Part shown: positions 1 to 12,619 of the stretch, in pieces
Position numbering within the stretch: position 1 is the first letter of the stretch
Layout: every line of letters begins with the position of its first letter
NCBI RefSeq assembly: GCF_014898055.3
Contig: NW_023602073.1
Location: 23,483,784-23,547,783 of the forward strand
Source: Talpa occidentalis
Taxonomy: Eukaryota > Chordata > Mammalia > Eulipotyphla > Talpidae
Reading direction: 5' to 3'
DNA length: 64,000 nucleotides
Translations under genes and position numbers: made by a program
The notes under the pieces: model-generated
Databases searched by the model: none
Told to the model about the DNA's origin: nothing
What the model saw: only the letters and a program-made list of their open reading frames with translations

Positions 1-16
1 ATCAAGAATTATTTTA

Positions 17-290
17 GGGGCCTCGGTGGTGGCGCAAGGGGTTGGGACACAACCTATGAAGCTATCTGCAGCCTCTGCAGCACAAGTTTGATCCCCAGTC
101 CACCAGGGAGCAACCCACATGGTGCAGCAGATCTATCCTGTCTCACCTGCTGCTCCCCTCCGCAGTGTACCTCGGTCAGTCTGCCTGTTCTGTTCCCCAC
201 TCTGTCTCTGGTGGATCCTCTCACCCCCCAGACCTCTGGCCTGTGCCCCAGCTCTTGTATGCATAAATAAAGATATAATCTTTTAAAAAA
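17..290 (+). mobile_element. tRNA-derived SINE (old subfamily I)
   Basis: The family has a tRNA-like head with A box (TGGCGCAAGGGG) and B box region, a body of about 200 bp, and a tail with AATAAA repeats and TCTTT. This copy starts GGGGCCTCGGTGG. Confidence -1.
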
Positions 291-641
291 TATTTTATAG
301 GTATGTGAGGACTGGGCTGTTCCTGGCTTTGAAGACACAGAAGAGAAATCTCTACAGTGCACAAGTCTAGGTATTCACAGAATGGGATGTTTGCCTAGTG
401 CTGTGATGATTCTGTTTTAATGGAAACGGACAGGGCAGTTTGTACAGGGAGATGCTGTACCAGATGGGCAATGGGAGTGCCCAACGCCCAAATCCCTACA
501 AAAGCTCTCACCCCTTTCAGGTTCTTAGGTCTCTCCTCACCACTGCCATCTCCTGTACCCCTGTTCTCCCTGACCCGCTCCCTCACGCCTCCTCTCCGTG
601 AACTCCCAGTTCTATCCTGACCTGGAGTGAGTGGCTTCTTT

Positions 642-912
642 TTTTTTTTTTTAAGATTTATTTATTTATTCATGCAAAAACGGGGTGTAGGTCAGAGGTG
701 CGGGGAGTGAGAGGATTCACCAGAGACAGAGTGGGGAGCAGAACAGGCAGATCAACTGAAATGCACAGCTGGGGGAGCAGCAGGTGAGACAGGAGAGGTC
801 TGCTGTGGTCATATATGTGTCAGCTCCCTGCAGGGACCCCTCTTGTCCTGCAGAGGCTGCCTATAGCTTCATAGAGCTGTGACTTCACCCCTTGTGCCAC
901 CTGGGAGGCCCC
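642..912 (-). mobile_element. tRNA-derived SINE (I)
   Basis: Flanked by the 13-bp duplication GAGTGGCTTCTTT (629-641 and 913-925). Confidence -1.
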
Positions 913-1395
913 GAGTGGCTTCTTTGAAAGGAAAGGCTGGAGCCAAGTCTGCATCTCGTGTGTTACAGGGATAGGCCCGGGGTTCCTGTGGACCCAGGAA
1001 CAGGGATGAGGGCTTCTGGCAATTATATTCTTGAGCTTACCAGAATTAGGTGTAAAATAAGTTCTAAGTGGGACTCTTATTGGCAAAATATACCATGAGA
1101 GTTATCATGTGGGATGTTATCAGCACTGCGGTGACTCAGGAAACATTCTTCTCAGTGCTTCTAGTGCTGACAGAGCAAACTGATTAACATCAGACTGATC
1201 AGTGGTTTGCAATGTAAATGTATCTGTTTTTTCCCTTTTTTGGTGTGTGCTTTTGGGATCAGATCTAAGAACTCGTATCTGGTCCTAGGTGTTCATAATT
1301 CTTTTGCTTTTTTCTAAGTTTCATGGTTCTACATTTTACATTAGATCCATGATCATTCGCAGTTAGTACTTTCTGTTGTTTGTTGTTGTTGTTTT

Positions 1396-1658
1396 CAAGA
1401 TTTATTTATTTACGCATACAAAAGCTGGGGTGCAGGCCAGAGGTGCAAGGGAGATGAGAAGATTCACCAGAGACAGAGCGGGGAACAGAACAGGTGGATC
1501 CACTGAAATACACTGCTGAGGGGACCAGCGGGCGAGACAGGAGAGGTCTGCCACACCAAGTGGGTCACCTCCCTGGTCAGGGATCCAGCTCCTGCTGTGG
1601 TGATTGGCAATAGCTTGACAGCACTGTCTTTAACCCCTGCGCCACCAGGGAGACTCCC
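1396..1658 (-). mobile_element. tRNA-derived SINE (I)
   Basis: Tail at the left (AAGATTTATTTATTTA), head GCGCCACCAGGGAG at the right. Confidence -1.
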
Positions 1659-1679
1659 ACAATTACTTTTTATATAAGA

Positions 1680-2610
1680 TGTTGACTGTTTGTCCAAGTT
1701 CTTTTTTTAATAGTGGATGTCAATGGATCTAATGCCATTTGTTGAAAAGACCATTCTTCCCTGAGATGGCTTTTGCACATTGGTCAAAAATCTGCTGGGC
1801 CCATTGAGTCTATTCAGAGTTCAGTTCTGATCCCTTGAGCCTGTGTCTATCCCTCCACTGACACCACGCTGGCCTGCTGGGCGCCAGGGAGACCAGCTCT
1901 ATGCTTCTTTTTCAAACATGTTTTTGCTTTGCTGTGTGCTTTGCTTTTCCATATAATTAAAAAAAAAAAAAAACTTGTCTGTGTCTATGACACAAAAACC
2001 TTAACCTTGCTGGCATCTTAATAGGAATTGTGCTAAATCTATAAATAATTGGGGAAAAATGGGCTCTTGTCTATGTCAAGTGTTCCAATTATAAATGTAC
2101 TATATATCAATATATCTCCGTTTATTTAGATTTTCTTCACTGTCTTTCATCAGCATTTGGCAATTTTCTTTTTTTCTCTTTTTTAAAGATTTATTTTTAT
2201 TTCTTTATGCATATAGGAACTGGGGTACAGGCCAGAGGTGTGGGGGTGTGAGAGGATTCACCAGGGACAGAGTGGGGAGCAAAAGAGGCAGATTGACAGA
2301 AATACCGCTGAGGGGAGCAGCAGGTGAGACAGGAGAGATCTGGGAATTGTGTCACGCGGGTAACTCCCTGGCTGGGAATTGAACTCATGCTGCAGGGCTG
2401 CTGATAGCTTTATAGTGCTGAGAGTTAACCCTTTGAGCCACCAGGGTGACCCCTCTTTATCTTCTTTTTAATATAGACTTTTTAGGTAACAATACTTTTA
2501 GATTTACACAAAAGCCCCAGCTCCTCCAGCCTGACATCTTACATAACCTGCTACACTGGCCACAACTGTAGATGCACATTGATATATGCTTATACACTAG
2601 GGCATCCTGT
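1680..2610 (-). mobile_element. Old LINE-1 fragments
   Basis: Phrases such as ATCTAATGCCATTTGTTGAA and TTTCATCAGCATTTGGCAA are typical of the antisense of old mammalian L1 3' regions. A SINE at 2181-2453 splits them. Confidence -1.
2181..2453 (-). mobile_element. tRNA-derived SINE (I)
   Basis: Full length, inserted in an old LINE-1 fragment. Confidence -1.
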
Positions 2611-3340
2611 GGGCAGGAGTTTAAATGAACATGTGGCTAGAACACAGGAGAATGAATTTGTTACAAATGGGGGAGGGGAGAATCCCCTAATGAAATCCCT
2701 CACACCAGCCCCCACCCAGACTTAATATTCCTAGAGCAGATTCAGCCTCTTCCAAAAGTGGGGTCTAAGACATCTAGAGTTTCCTGATCAGCACCCCTGA
2801 GGTCACCTGCATGGGTCAATCCCCCTGCCTTCCCCTGCCCCCCAGGGCAGGGGGTAACTTTACCTGAAATCATCTTTCCTTTTTGCTAATGACCTTGTCC
2901 CACTCTCCTTTTGCCTATAAATACCCTCCATTTTGTGTCAGCTCTTACAGTATCTGCACAGGATGCTGCCTGCTTCATGAATCATTGAGTTAAAACAATT
3001 AGATCTCTGGAATTGTGTTTTGTTCCTTAGCAAGTGGAAGGGCTGGGAGTTACAGGAAAACAAAACCAGAGATCCAGTTTACGCAGGATCCTGCTGAGAC
3101 TGCCTGCAGGACAGGTATTTGAGTTGAGACAGGGAACTACAGATGTAAATAAGTGGTTATGAACTATAAACTCTTTTCTGTTTTCATGAGAGGTGGAGTA
3201 AAAACAGTTTGAAATCAAATTCCTCATGTGGGTGGAAGAGGGAGAAAGGAATATGAAAAATTCCTCTCTAGTTAGGGATCAGCTGTGTTCTGGTGAATAC
3301 ACAAGAAAGATGGGTGATGGTCCTTAAGAATTCCTACTTA

Positions 3341-3584
3341 GGGGGGCCTCCTGGTGGCCTAGGGGTTGGGTCTCAGCACTGTCACCACAGTAGCCTGAGT
3401 TCAGTCCAGGCCAGACAGCTGGCCCACATGCATATGGCCCAGCAGACCTTTCCTGTGTCCCCACTGCTCCCCACTGATTGATTTCAATCAATCTGCCTGT
3501 TCTGCTCCCCACTCTCTCTCTGGTGAATCCTCTTACCCCCCATACTTCTGGCCTATACCCCAATTCTTCTACAAAAAATAAAAA
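3341..3584 (+). mobile_element. tRNA-derived SINE (variant head)
   Basis: The head reads GGTGGCCTAGGGGTTGGGTC, a variant also seen at 5081 and 51809. The tail is short. Confidence -1.
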
Positions 3585-3705
3585 GACTGGGTGAGGACCC
3601 AAAATGAGAGAATCCATTTTGGTCCTCTTTTTCCAATTTTTTCCTTTTTTTATTTAGTATTATTATTTTATTACATCTTTGTTAATTTTTGTACAGTCAT
3701 TGGTT

Positions 3706-4095
3706 TCTCCCAAAGGACACATGGACACCAGGGTTAACAAGAAGCATTTTTAATGCACCAGTGCGGACTCAGAGGATTCATATCCCAAGGCTGAGCCCCA
3801 TCTGTAGGAAGTCAGGGGCTTATAGACGCTGTCAGTTTCTAGAAGGTTGTGGGTGGGTTTGCATTGGCAGCTGTACATGGTCAGGTAGGATGTGGCTACA
3901 TACTGAGAGGCAAGTTGTATAGTTGCATACCATGGATGAGTAAAGGGTGAGCAGTCATGGGACCCCTCTCACAAGTCCATCCTGCCTCATGGCGGTCTAT
4001 GCTCTGAGAATCCTATCAGGGACTGAGTTGCATACCAAGAACTGAGCAAAAGGTTGTTACGAAGGTCCTCAGGCTGCTTATCCCAGGTCACCATG
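3706..4095 (-). repeat. LTR-like repeat family D, copy 1
   Basis: It matches 9013-9385 in reverse complement, including the CATGGTGACCTGGGATAAG end and the GTGCATTAAA polyadenylation-like region. The boundaries are approximate. Confidence -1.
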
Positions 4096-4199
4096 CTTCA
4101 CCACCTTATGACCCGTGACCCCGCACCACAGTCACCCTCCCCCTCCCCAGCTGGATGCCTCAGTCTGTGGTCAGCTTGCTGGTTTTGTCTTTCTCTTTA

Positions 4200-4469
4200 T
4201 TTTTTTTGAAGGATGCATTTATTTATGCACAGAAGAGCTGGGGTGCAGGCCAGAGGTACAGGGGATGAGAGCATTCATCAGAGACAAAGTGGGGAGCAGA
4301 ACAGGTGGATTGACTGAAACACACTGCTTTAGGTAGCAGTAGGTGAGACAGGATAGTTCTCCAGCACCATGCGGGTAGCTCCCTGGCCGGGGATGGAACT
4401 CGTGCTGCAGTGGCTGTGGATAGCTTCATAGCGCTGACACTTAACCCCTTGCATCATCATGGAGAACCT
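4200..4469 (-). mobile_element. tRNA-derived SINE (I)
   Basis: Diverged full-length copy; the head end reads TTGCATCATCATGGAG. Confidence -1.
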
Positions 4470-5080
4470 CTTTTTTGTAACAAATGTATAGCCCTTGAGA
4501 ATTGGTCACATTTAACTGTTTTCATGCATCTTGCAGTCAGCAAAGCTTCATGACCCACTGGAGGAGGAGCATGGCCGGGGTTGTCCACATCCACCAAAGC
4601 ACACTCAGTATAAAACATGCCCCCTGGGGCTCTGCAGACAGAGGAGACCCTCCTGCCCCCAACTCCCAGGACAGGGTCCTGATGTCTCAGACAGAAGTCA
4701 AACTTGCTCTGCCACAGCTCAGATGGCTTTTTTATTTTAAAACTTTCTCTAGCCCCCAACAACAGGCGGTCAGGAAGCGATGCTTTAGATGTGGGTGCAC
4801 AGAGCATCACGCCAAGCAGTAACCTGTGACAAGAGACCACGTGATGTACAGGCAGCTTGGAGAGTGTGCTTAGCACCCCAGCCAGGTGAGGAAGCTCAGG
4901 ACAGGGCCTCACCTCCCCTACAGAGGAGGCAGAATTGAGCTGAGGAGCATTCCCACCCCACCCCCACCCCTGTAACTATGCAGGGGTTACTTTGCACAAA
5001 ACTTTTCCCTTTGCACACCCACCTGTGTCTTTACTCCCTTCTCCTTTTCCTAAGAAACCTGTCCTTTTAAAACATTAGAA
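4470..5080. other. Unassigned non-repetitive DNA
   Basis: A 151-codon open frame on the minus strand (4912-4457) has no recognisable domain, splice pattern or paralogue here. I see no gene in it. Confidence -1.
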
Positions 5081-5344
5081 GGACCTCCCTGGTGGCCTAG
5101 GGGTCAAGTCTCAGCACTATCACCTCTATGCCCTGAGTTTAATTCCAGGGCAAGGAGCTACCCACACAGCACAACAGAACTTTCCTGTCTCCCCGCTGCT
5201 CCCCTCAGCAGTGTATTTCAGTCAGTCTGCCTGTTCTGCTCCCCACTCTGTCTCTGTGAAGCCTCTCACCCCGCCCCCACCTCTGGTCTGTACCCTAGTT
5301 CTCGTATGCATAAATAAATGAATCTTTAAAAAAAAAAAAAAAAG
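5081..5344 (+). mobile_element. tRNA-derived SINE (variant head)
   Basis: Head GGTGGCCTAGGGGTCAAGTC; the tail has AATCTTT and poly-A. Confidence -1.
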
Positions 5345-5973
5345 GAAATATGACTAAAGAACTAAGGAGGGGGCACTGGGGGCGAGAACAAGCCAAGTTG
5401 GGCACCTGTGGTCTAAGGCGAAGGACTGTGGGTGATCAGGGGTGGGTGGGGTGTCATCACATACATCTAAGTATGTGGGAACCTGTTTCCCTTAAACAGG
5501 TTATCATGAACCTAATTCACTGTATGAATCATACAGTGTTATAAACCATTGTCACCTCAAAAAAAAAGTTACAGAAAGAAAAAAAGTAGATCTTAAGTGT
5601 CTTTATAGGGACAAAAATTGTGAGTATGTATGGTGATGAATTAAGTAATAAAAAATAATAAAAATATAGTAAAAAACTAAACTGCCATTTACAAATATAT
5701 CCTAATGTAAGGCTTAACTTCTCAACCCTGTTATGTTTATATCTACAAGTCAAATTAGTCAAATTTGCTATTGACATTTAACAGTAATTCCTGAGTGTTA
5801 CCAGGGCCTTTGAAATGATTCTCAAACATAAGGAGCTTGGAGAGTTTGAGCTGATTGTTCCCTCTGCAAAAGGCAACTCACAATTCTTTAAAAAATAAGC
5901 TGGGAAGAAACAGAAGAACCATATTCATTCACAAAATTGATACATGTTTGTCAAATAAGAACAGGTTAAATAT

Positions 5974-6254
5974 GGGCCTCCCTGGTGGCGCAGGGAAGGG
6001 TAAACACAACACCATGAAGCTGTCTGCTGTCCGCAGCCTCTGCAGCACGAGTTCCATCCTTGGCTGGCCAGGGAGCTACCCACATGGTGCAGCAGACCTC
6101 GCCTGACTCAACCGCTGCTCCTCTCAGCAGTGTATTTCAGTCAGTCTGTCTGTTCTGTTCCCCACTCTGTCTCTGCTGGGTCCTCTCACCCCCCACACCT
6201 CTGGCCTGTACCCCAGCTCTTGTATGCATAAATAAATAAATCTTTAAAAAAAAA
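5974..6254 (+). mobile_element. tRNA-derived SINE (I)
   Basis: Full length with tail ATAAATAAATAAATCTTT; a second copy follows at once. Confidence -1.
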
Positions 6255-6262
6255 GAAGAACA

Positions 6263-6530
6263 GGGCCTCCCCAGTGGCACAACAGGTTGAGCTCAGTGCT
6301 GTGAGGCTGTCCACAGCCTCTGCATCGCCAGTTCGATTCCCAGCCAGCCAGGAAGATTCCCACATGGTGCGGCAGACCTCTCCTGTCACACCCACTGCTC
6401 CCCTCAGCAGTGCATTTCTATCCTTCTGCCTGTTCTGCTCCCTGCTCTGTCTCTGGTGGATTCTCTCACCCTCCCACACCTCTTACCTGTACCCCAGTGC
6501 TTGTATAAATAAATAAATCTTTTTTAAAAA
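6263..6530 (+). mobile_element. tRNA-derived SINE (intermediate)
   Basis: In tandem with the previous copy, same orientation; the end CCCAGTGCTTGTATAAATAA resembles the subfamily between I and II. Confidence -1.
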
Positions 6531-7760
6531 TTAAATAAATAAATAAATAGAACATGTTACATGGTGAAATTATAGCCACACTGGCTTTGTGAAGAAGGCT
6601 TTTCAGGGTGAATCATTGATCACACCTATGTCAAAAGCCCTCAGTGGTGGGGTTCCCACAGCTTCCAGGGTGGTGAGTGTATGGGGGTGCTAGGGGTGGC
6701 CAGAGAACACTGGAAACTCTGTGGCCCCCCCCACACACACCTTGTTCTATGCAGTTATTTCCTTTATGAAGAACCAGTAACTTCAAGTAAAGGACTTTTC
6801 TCAGTCCTGAGTCATTCTAGCAAATTATTCTATCAAATGTAAAGGAGGCTGTGAATTTGTAGTAATCTGAGCAGAAAGGTGGGTGTCCTGGGCACCCTGT
6901 TTGCATCTGACACCCCCCACTTCCAGGCGCAGCTTTGTAGCACCTAGCCCTTTCACTTACGGTACCCACTAACTCTGGACCATTGGAGGCCCTGCTGGAG
7001 GGCTGGCTGGTGTGAGGAAAGCCTTCTCAGGGTCTTCGTCCGACTTCTGAGTGTTGCTAAGTTCATAACTATTGTGTCTTATCAGTCACGAGCTTATTAC
7101 ACATGACCTACTGAGAGGAAACCCTAAGATTTTCCAAAGGGACTGTCAGGCCTTCTAAGTGGGTGCTAAGTGGGTGCATCACAGTCAGTGGTCTGTGATG
7201 TGCGTCAGTGAGAAGCCACAGGAAAACATGGGGAATGTCCATCTCTGTTCACAGAAATCACCCCTCAAACAAGAACAAGAGAGCTCCTTCCATGCTGCTC
7301 TGCAGTTCCCCAGAGAACAGCGGGTGCTCATCCAGGAAATCTTTCCATGCAGCTCAACAGAGAGATGGGTTGGCTCTGTCTAAGCGGCTCACAGATTCAG
7401 GGAAACATCACGTAATAGAATTAGAAAGACACCCAGCAGCAGTGCCCTGTTCAGGAAATTGAAGCTGCTCTGTGCATGAGCAATTAGCAATGAACAAAAA
7501 CGGCAGTGAGAACACGGGCTCTGGACGTGTGTGTGGAAGGACTGTGGAATAACTCGGGCTCTCTTTTGCTTCCCGCCACCAGCCTCTATGGCTGTGTCGT
7601 ATGTCATATAGCATGTCATGTATGGGCCATATGACTTGTATGTGGGTCATGTGACATGTCATATGTATGTCATGTGGCTGTGTCATGTCACCTATGGCTT
7701 TGCTTTCCTCCCAGGTTTCATTACCCATATGATATCGTGTTGTTGTAAGAAAGTGCTTAG
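6531..7760. other. Unassigned non-repetitive DNA
   Basis: Apart from the low-complexity repeat at 7.6 kb, no gene, RNA or mobile element is recognised. Short open frames are unsupported. Confidence -1.
7585..7705. repeat. Low-complexity ATGTCAT/CATATG-type repeat
   Basis: Imperfect, partly palindromic repeats of TGTCATGT, CATATGAC and GTCATGTG over about 120 bp. Confidence -1.
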
Positions 7761-8030
7761 GGGGTGCCTCCCTGGTGGCACAAGGGGTTCAGTCTCAGCA
7801 CTGTGAAGCTATCCACAGCCACTGCAGCAGGAGTTCTATCCCCAGCCAGGGAGCTACCCACATGGTGGAGCAGATCTCTCCTATCTTACCCGCTGCTCCC
7901 CTCAGCCGTGTATTTCAGTAGATCTGCCTGGTCTGCTCCCCACTCTGTCTCTGGTGAATCCTCTCAATCCCTGCACCTCTGGCCCTGTACCCCATCTCTT
8001 GTATGCATAAATAAATAAATCTTTAAAAAA
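7761..8030 (+). mobile_element. tRNA-derived SINE (I)
   Basis: Full length; the B-box region is altered (GAGTTCTATCCCC). Confidence -1.
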
Positions 8031-8254
8031 CAAAACAAAACATGAACCTCGCCAGTCTGGGGTGGTTGCTCACCAGTGCACAAGTGTCCCTGTGGCCTTT
8101 TACTCATGTACTCGTGTATGTTGTGGCTAATTAGTAAAAGGACATTTGGAGCACTGCGTGTCCCCATCCCAGGCACAGTTTTGACTTGTCCCTCAAGTCA
8201 GTTACCTGATTATGGTCCCACTTGGCTTCATTTCCCCCACCTGCCTCTACAAAG

Positions 8255-8325
8255 TAAATGAACAAGTTACTTAACCTCTCAGAGCCTCAGTTTCCTTATC
8301 TGTGAAATAGGATGCCCAATTTACT
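8255..8325 (+). mobile_element. MIR SINE fragment
   Basis: ACCTCTCAGAGCCTCAGTTT followed by CCTTATCTGTGAAATAGG is the conserved MIR core, an ancient mammalian element. Confidence -1.
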
Positions 8326-8329
8326 ACCC

Positions 8330-8990
8330 TGTTGCGTCAGGACAACACCACACTGACAAACAGGGGTCGTGGAGCAGGCTGCACAATGCAGGATGCTGCT
8401 GAAGAGCAAAATCCTGGCCCTTTTATTCACACACATAATTGGTTGTAAGGAGATTAAGGAGATTAAAGAAAGGGAAAGGGTGTAGAACATTAGGGATTGT
8501 GAGTCTGTCCTCCAGGCACTTCTAATCTACTTGATGATACACCCTAATCCCCTGCCATGGTTCTAATGTTATCAACCAGGCGCTCCACTGATCAGCTTCT
8601 GGGGTCCCTTGTCATACTTCAGTCCTCGGCCCCCGGGCATTCCCGGTCATACCTCATGATGTATAAGTCAGGAGTATGTGTTATGCATCGTTCCTCAGCC
8701 CCAGGGGCATTCTGGACATACCTCCTGAGGCACATGTTATGCATCTGTCCTCAGCGCCCCCACCCCCCCAGGCGTTCTGGACATACCTTGTGATGCATAA
8801 CCTTCCCAGGGTGATCCAGCTTTCTGCTCTTGTTTGATTTGAAGGGCTTAAGGGTTGGGCTCCAGTTCCTAACTGGCCGGACCACTTTGACCTTGTTTAG
8901 GTGACAAAATGGTGGCCAAATAGGCTGCCTAGGAGTAGCAGACCCACACGACCCCACCCCCTCACCCTTTGCTGTGAGGACTAAGTATGT
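8330..8990 (-). repeat. LTR-like element with internal tandem units
   Basis: The left end TGTTGCGTCAGG and a minus-strand AATAAA (8427-8422) suggest an LTR. Three imperfect units with CATTCTGGACATACCT and TGATGCAT occur at about 8620-8800. The right end is uncertain. Confidence -1.
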
Positions 8991-9012
8991 GGAAATTCAG
9001 AAAGGAAACTTT

Positions 9013-9385
9013 TCTGAAACATGGTGACCTGGGATAAGCCATCTGGGGACCTTAGGAACAAACTTTTGCTCAGCTCCTGGTATGCAACTTAGTCCCTGAT
9101 ACGAATCTTAGAACATCTGCCCCCATGAGGGGCAGGATGGACCTGGGGTTACCATGACTGCTGACCCTTTACTCACCCTTGGTATGCAACTATATGACTC
9201 ACCTCTCAGTATGCAGCCATGTCCTACTGACCATGTACAGCTGCCAGTGCAACCCCACCCGCAACCTTGTAGAAACTGAAGGTGTATAGAAGCCCTTGAC
9301 TTCTACAGACTGAATCAGCACCGGTGCATTAAACCTGCTTCTTCTTAGCCCTGGTGTCCACGTGTCCTTTGTGCCATGTCACATT
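9013..9385 (+). repeat. LTR-like repeat family D, copy 2
   Basis: It begins near TGAAACATGGTGACCTGGG, contains GTGCATTAAACCTGC, and ends near GTCCACGTGTCCTTTGTGCC. It is solitary, with no coding remnant. Confidence -1.
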
Positions 9386-9620
9386 AGCTGAGTTGATGTC
9401 TCACACTTGACATTTGCCTGCACTTGTTGACATGCGTTCAAGTACATGAAGCGTTTGGGAGCAAACCTGACCCATATTCAGTTTAGCTGCTGTGGCTCAG
9501 TGTCCAGAGAAGATGGCACCTCCCGGCCACAGGCCTCTAGACCCTGCTGTTGCTGCATCCCCACTGCCCTCTGACAAGTATTAGCCATATGCAAATTCTC
9601 TAGACTTTTATTTATTTTTA

Positions 9621-9869
9621 AATATTTTAAGCTTTTATTTATTTTATGTGTACAAGAACTGGGGTACAGACCAGAGATGCGGGGGGTGAGAGGATTCACC
9701 AGAGACAGAGTGGGGAACAGAACAGGCAGACTGAAACACACTGCTGAGGGGAGCAGCGGGGGAGACAGGAGAGGTCTGCTGCGCCATGTGGGTAGCTCCC
9801 TGACCTGAATCAATCTCAGTTCATGGAGGTGATAGCACTGAGACTAACCCCTTGGCACCAGGGTGGCCC
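9621..9869 (-). mobile_element. tRNA-derived SINE (I)
   Basis: Slightly shortened in the head (CTTGGCACCAGGGTGGCC). Confidence -1.
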
Positions 9870-10369
9870 TATTTTAAAATATTTACTCCAGACCATTCTG
9901 ATCTAACCAGATAAATGGGAAGGAATGAAGACAGTAATATGGTAATAATATACTTGACTGTGGGTCTGGCTTTTGGAGACTCCTGGCTTGGCTCAGTCGC
10001 CTGGATCCAGACGCCTAGAGGATAAGGGAGGGAGGGGGGGAAACCCAGTGGCCTCAGACAAGCCAAGGAATGATAAACTGGGAAACTTATCCAAACTGAG
10101 GCTGAGTGTCAGTCTCCAGAGCAGAACTGATGAGGCTCAGGGGAGATGAGGGGCCTCCAAGTTTCCCCTAGGCGGGGCAGAATTCATGCAGAGTCAGTAT
10201 AGGGGAGTTAGAACTGAAGCTTTCTCGTAGGTGGTGGGACACACTCAAGAGTGAGTGTGGGCACATTCAGAGGCGGGCACCTGAGGGCTTAAGGCTGCTG
10301 ATAGAAGAAATAGTCGTTTAGCTTTGGGGGCAGGGGCTCCTGATGGGATCCTGACTGGGTCTTGACCAC

Positions 10370-10642
10370 TTTTTTTTTTTTTTTTTAAAAAAAGATTTAT
10401 TTATTTAGAACTGGGGTATAATCCGGAGGTGCGGGGAGGTGAGAGAATTCACCAAAGACAGTGGGGAGCAGAATAGGCCGATCTACTGAAACACACTGCT
10501 GAGGGGAGCGGCAGGTGAGACAGGAGAGGTCTCCTGCGCCATGTGGGTAGCTCCCTGTCCAGCCAGGGATTGAACTTGTGCTGTAGTGGCTAGAGATAGC
10601 CTGATAGTTCTGTGTTTAACACCTGCACCACCAGGGAGGCCG
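10370..10642 (-). mobile_element. tRNA-derived SINE (I)
   Basis: Full length; long T run at the tail side. Confidence -1.
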
Positions 10643-10970
10643 CTTTTGCTTAACAAAAGGGGCAGGAATTTACAGATGAGAGAATGGGATTTGGCCATTT
10701 TGTTAGTGAAAGAAGGTGCCAACTGCTGGCACCTGGTGGGAAGAAACTAAGGGGCTGTGACAGGGCCTAATGACTCCACAGCTGTTTTCCAGAAATGCTG
10801 GATGGGGGAGGAGGGGCTGCAGCCTTGGTGCTCAATTCCTGTTTGACCTCAGACCTGGCAGGGGCGGGCTTCCCCCAGACACAAACAGCTAAGCCCCTCA
10901 CCCCATACCCCAACCCCCAGCCCCAGGGAGCAAGTGGGCCAAGGAGGCAGAGGAGAGGGCTGAAGAGAAG

Positions 10971-11149
10971 AGGGGAGCAGAACAGGCAGATCTACTGAAA
11001 CACACTGCTGAGGGGAGCAGCGGGCGAGACAGGAGAGGTCTGCTGCACCATGTGGGTAGCTCCCTGGCCAGGGCTCAAACTCGTGCTGCAGTGGCTGTGG
11101 ACAGCTCCATAGTGCTCGACCTAACCCCTTGCACCACCAGGGAGGCCCC
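10971..11149 (-). mobile_element. tRNA-derived SINE, head half only
   Basis: The tail and distal body are absent; the remaining part starts at GGGGAGCAGAACAGG. Confidence -1.
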
Positions 11150-11269
11150 TTATTTTGGATTTTTTTGAACATTCAGGTTATACTGGGTTGGGGCCCCCTG
11201 ACTTTAACCAACTATTCCTCATTCAGTTTGATAAATGGGCTTTGGGGCCCCCTGGCCCTAACTGCCTGC

Positions 11270-11693
11270 CTGTGCGGCAGGAGGGCACAGAGCAGGATCT
11301 CTATCATCCAAGCAGACGGGGTAAGAAGTCCTGGCGCCCTCGGTGCCTTTTGCAGGCTTTTATTGGGATTTGCCAGGTACACAGCAGGCAGGGGTGCTGG
11401 GGGGCCGGGAGGCTGGCAGGCCTCCAGCAAGTCTTCACTATCTGGACTCTCCGGCCTTCTCTCGTGACGATTTCTTCTCTTCTGCTCCTTTTGCCCTTTC
11501 ATTCTCTTCTGCTCTCTGCTCTGGTGGCGTCCCCGTGACGCCGCCCTTAAAAGCCCAGTCTTAGCCCAGGTGAATCCCATCTACATGTGCCCACACCCTT
11601 CTCCAGGTGGCCGCCCTCAGGTGTGCATTCAAGACCATCAATCCTAATGGTGGGAAGGCAGAAAAGCCTGATACTTTTTCACTTACCCTGCAC
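11270..11693 (-). repeat. LTR-like element family G, copy 2
   Basis: It shares the GCTTTTATTGGGATTT, GGCAGGGGTGCTGG and CAGAAAAGCCTGA blocks with the copy at 13230. The ends are approximate. Confidence -1.
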
Positions 11694-12382
11694 TGTACCC
11701 ACCTGCCAGCTGCCTCACTCGTGTGCACATTGAAGACTTGTAAGATTGAATTAAAAGTGGGGGGATCCTAATGCGAAATTGCTTGGAGTAAGACCAAGTC
11801 GACTACAAACTCGTGGAACTGTTTGGAGTCTGCGGGGACTGTAGTTTGGGCCATCTGGGGTCGGTGTGGGCTCTCCCTGGACTCTCCCCTGGCGAGTCTG
11901 GGTCCGAAGAGCTCACTGTAAAGTTTAGGTGCGCCTCTCTTGTGCTGGGGTGCAGAGAAGTGGCCCAAGCTAGCAGCTCTTGTCCAAAGCTCTGCAATTC
12001 CACTTCTCTGGGAGAGGTCCAAAGGTCTGGGGAATTTCCTTTTTCAAATGTACAGTGGGAGAGAGATGATTCCCTCATCCTGATTGTGAATCATCAGTGG
12101 CCTGGCCAGCCAGAGCTGATAAGGGACAGAGGGCCGAGTGACCGCGGGACACCAGGCCCCACAGGATCTGATTAAGACCCTGCAGACCAGTGACCTCATC
12201 CTGTCCTGCCCAGAGGCCAGGGTTTTAAGAGCCCCCCTCCCAGCCTTTGGAGTCCCCCTGATTCTCCCTCACTCACTTCCTGGTGAACTCTTGATTCTCG
12301 CCCTGGGTGGCTAATGGCCTCAACGTTGCCTTTTCCTTTTAGCTGTTGGTCTTATTTTTAACTGCATGTTGGTGTTTCAAGT

Positions 12383-12397
12383 GAAACCGAAAGTGAA
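12383..12397 (+). promoter_or_regulatory. Interferon-stimulated response element-like motif
   Basis: GAAACCGAAAGTGAA contains two GAAA cores with the two-base spacing required of an ISRE (GAAANNGAAA), followed by AGTGAA, which also resembles a PRDM1/IRF4 site. It lies in a non-repetitive stretch about 2.35 kb downstream of the SERPINB9 stop codon. Function is inferred from motif only. Confidence -1.
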
Positions 12398-12619
12398 TTG
12401 TTCCCACTCTCCCCTCCTGCTCACATCCTGCAGGAGAGGAAAAGAGGCCTTTTCTTTGCCTTTTTTGGTCAGGGATTAGAAAGTTGGAATGCTGCCTCTA
12501 ATCTTATGTAACCCAGTGTATTTGGCTGGTCTCTGTAGGGCCAGCTTCACCAGCCTGAGACCCCACAGCCAGAGGATCCCATGCAAATACCAGCAGGGAC
12601 CCCACTTGTGTTTTACACC

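Noticed and set aside
4457..4912. 151-codon minus-strand open frame
   Set aside because: No serpin or other motif, no matching splice sites, no second copy in the window.
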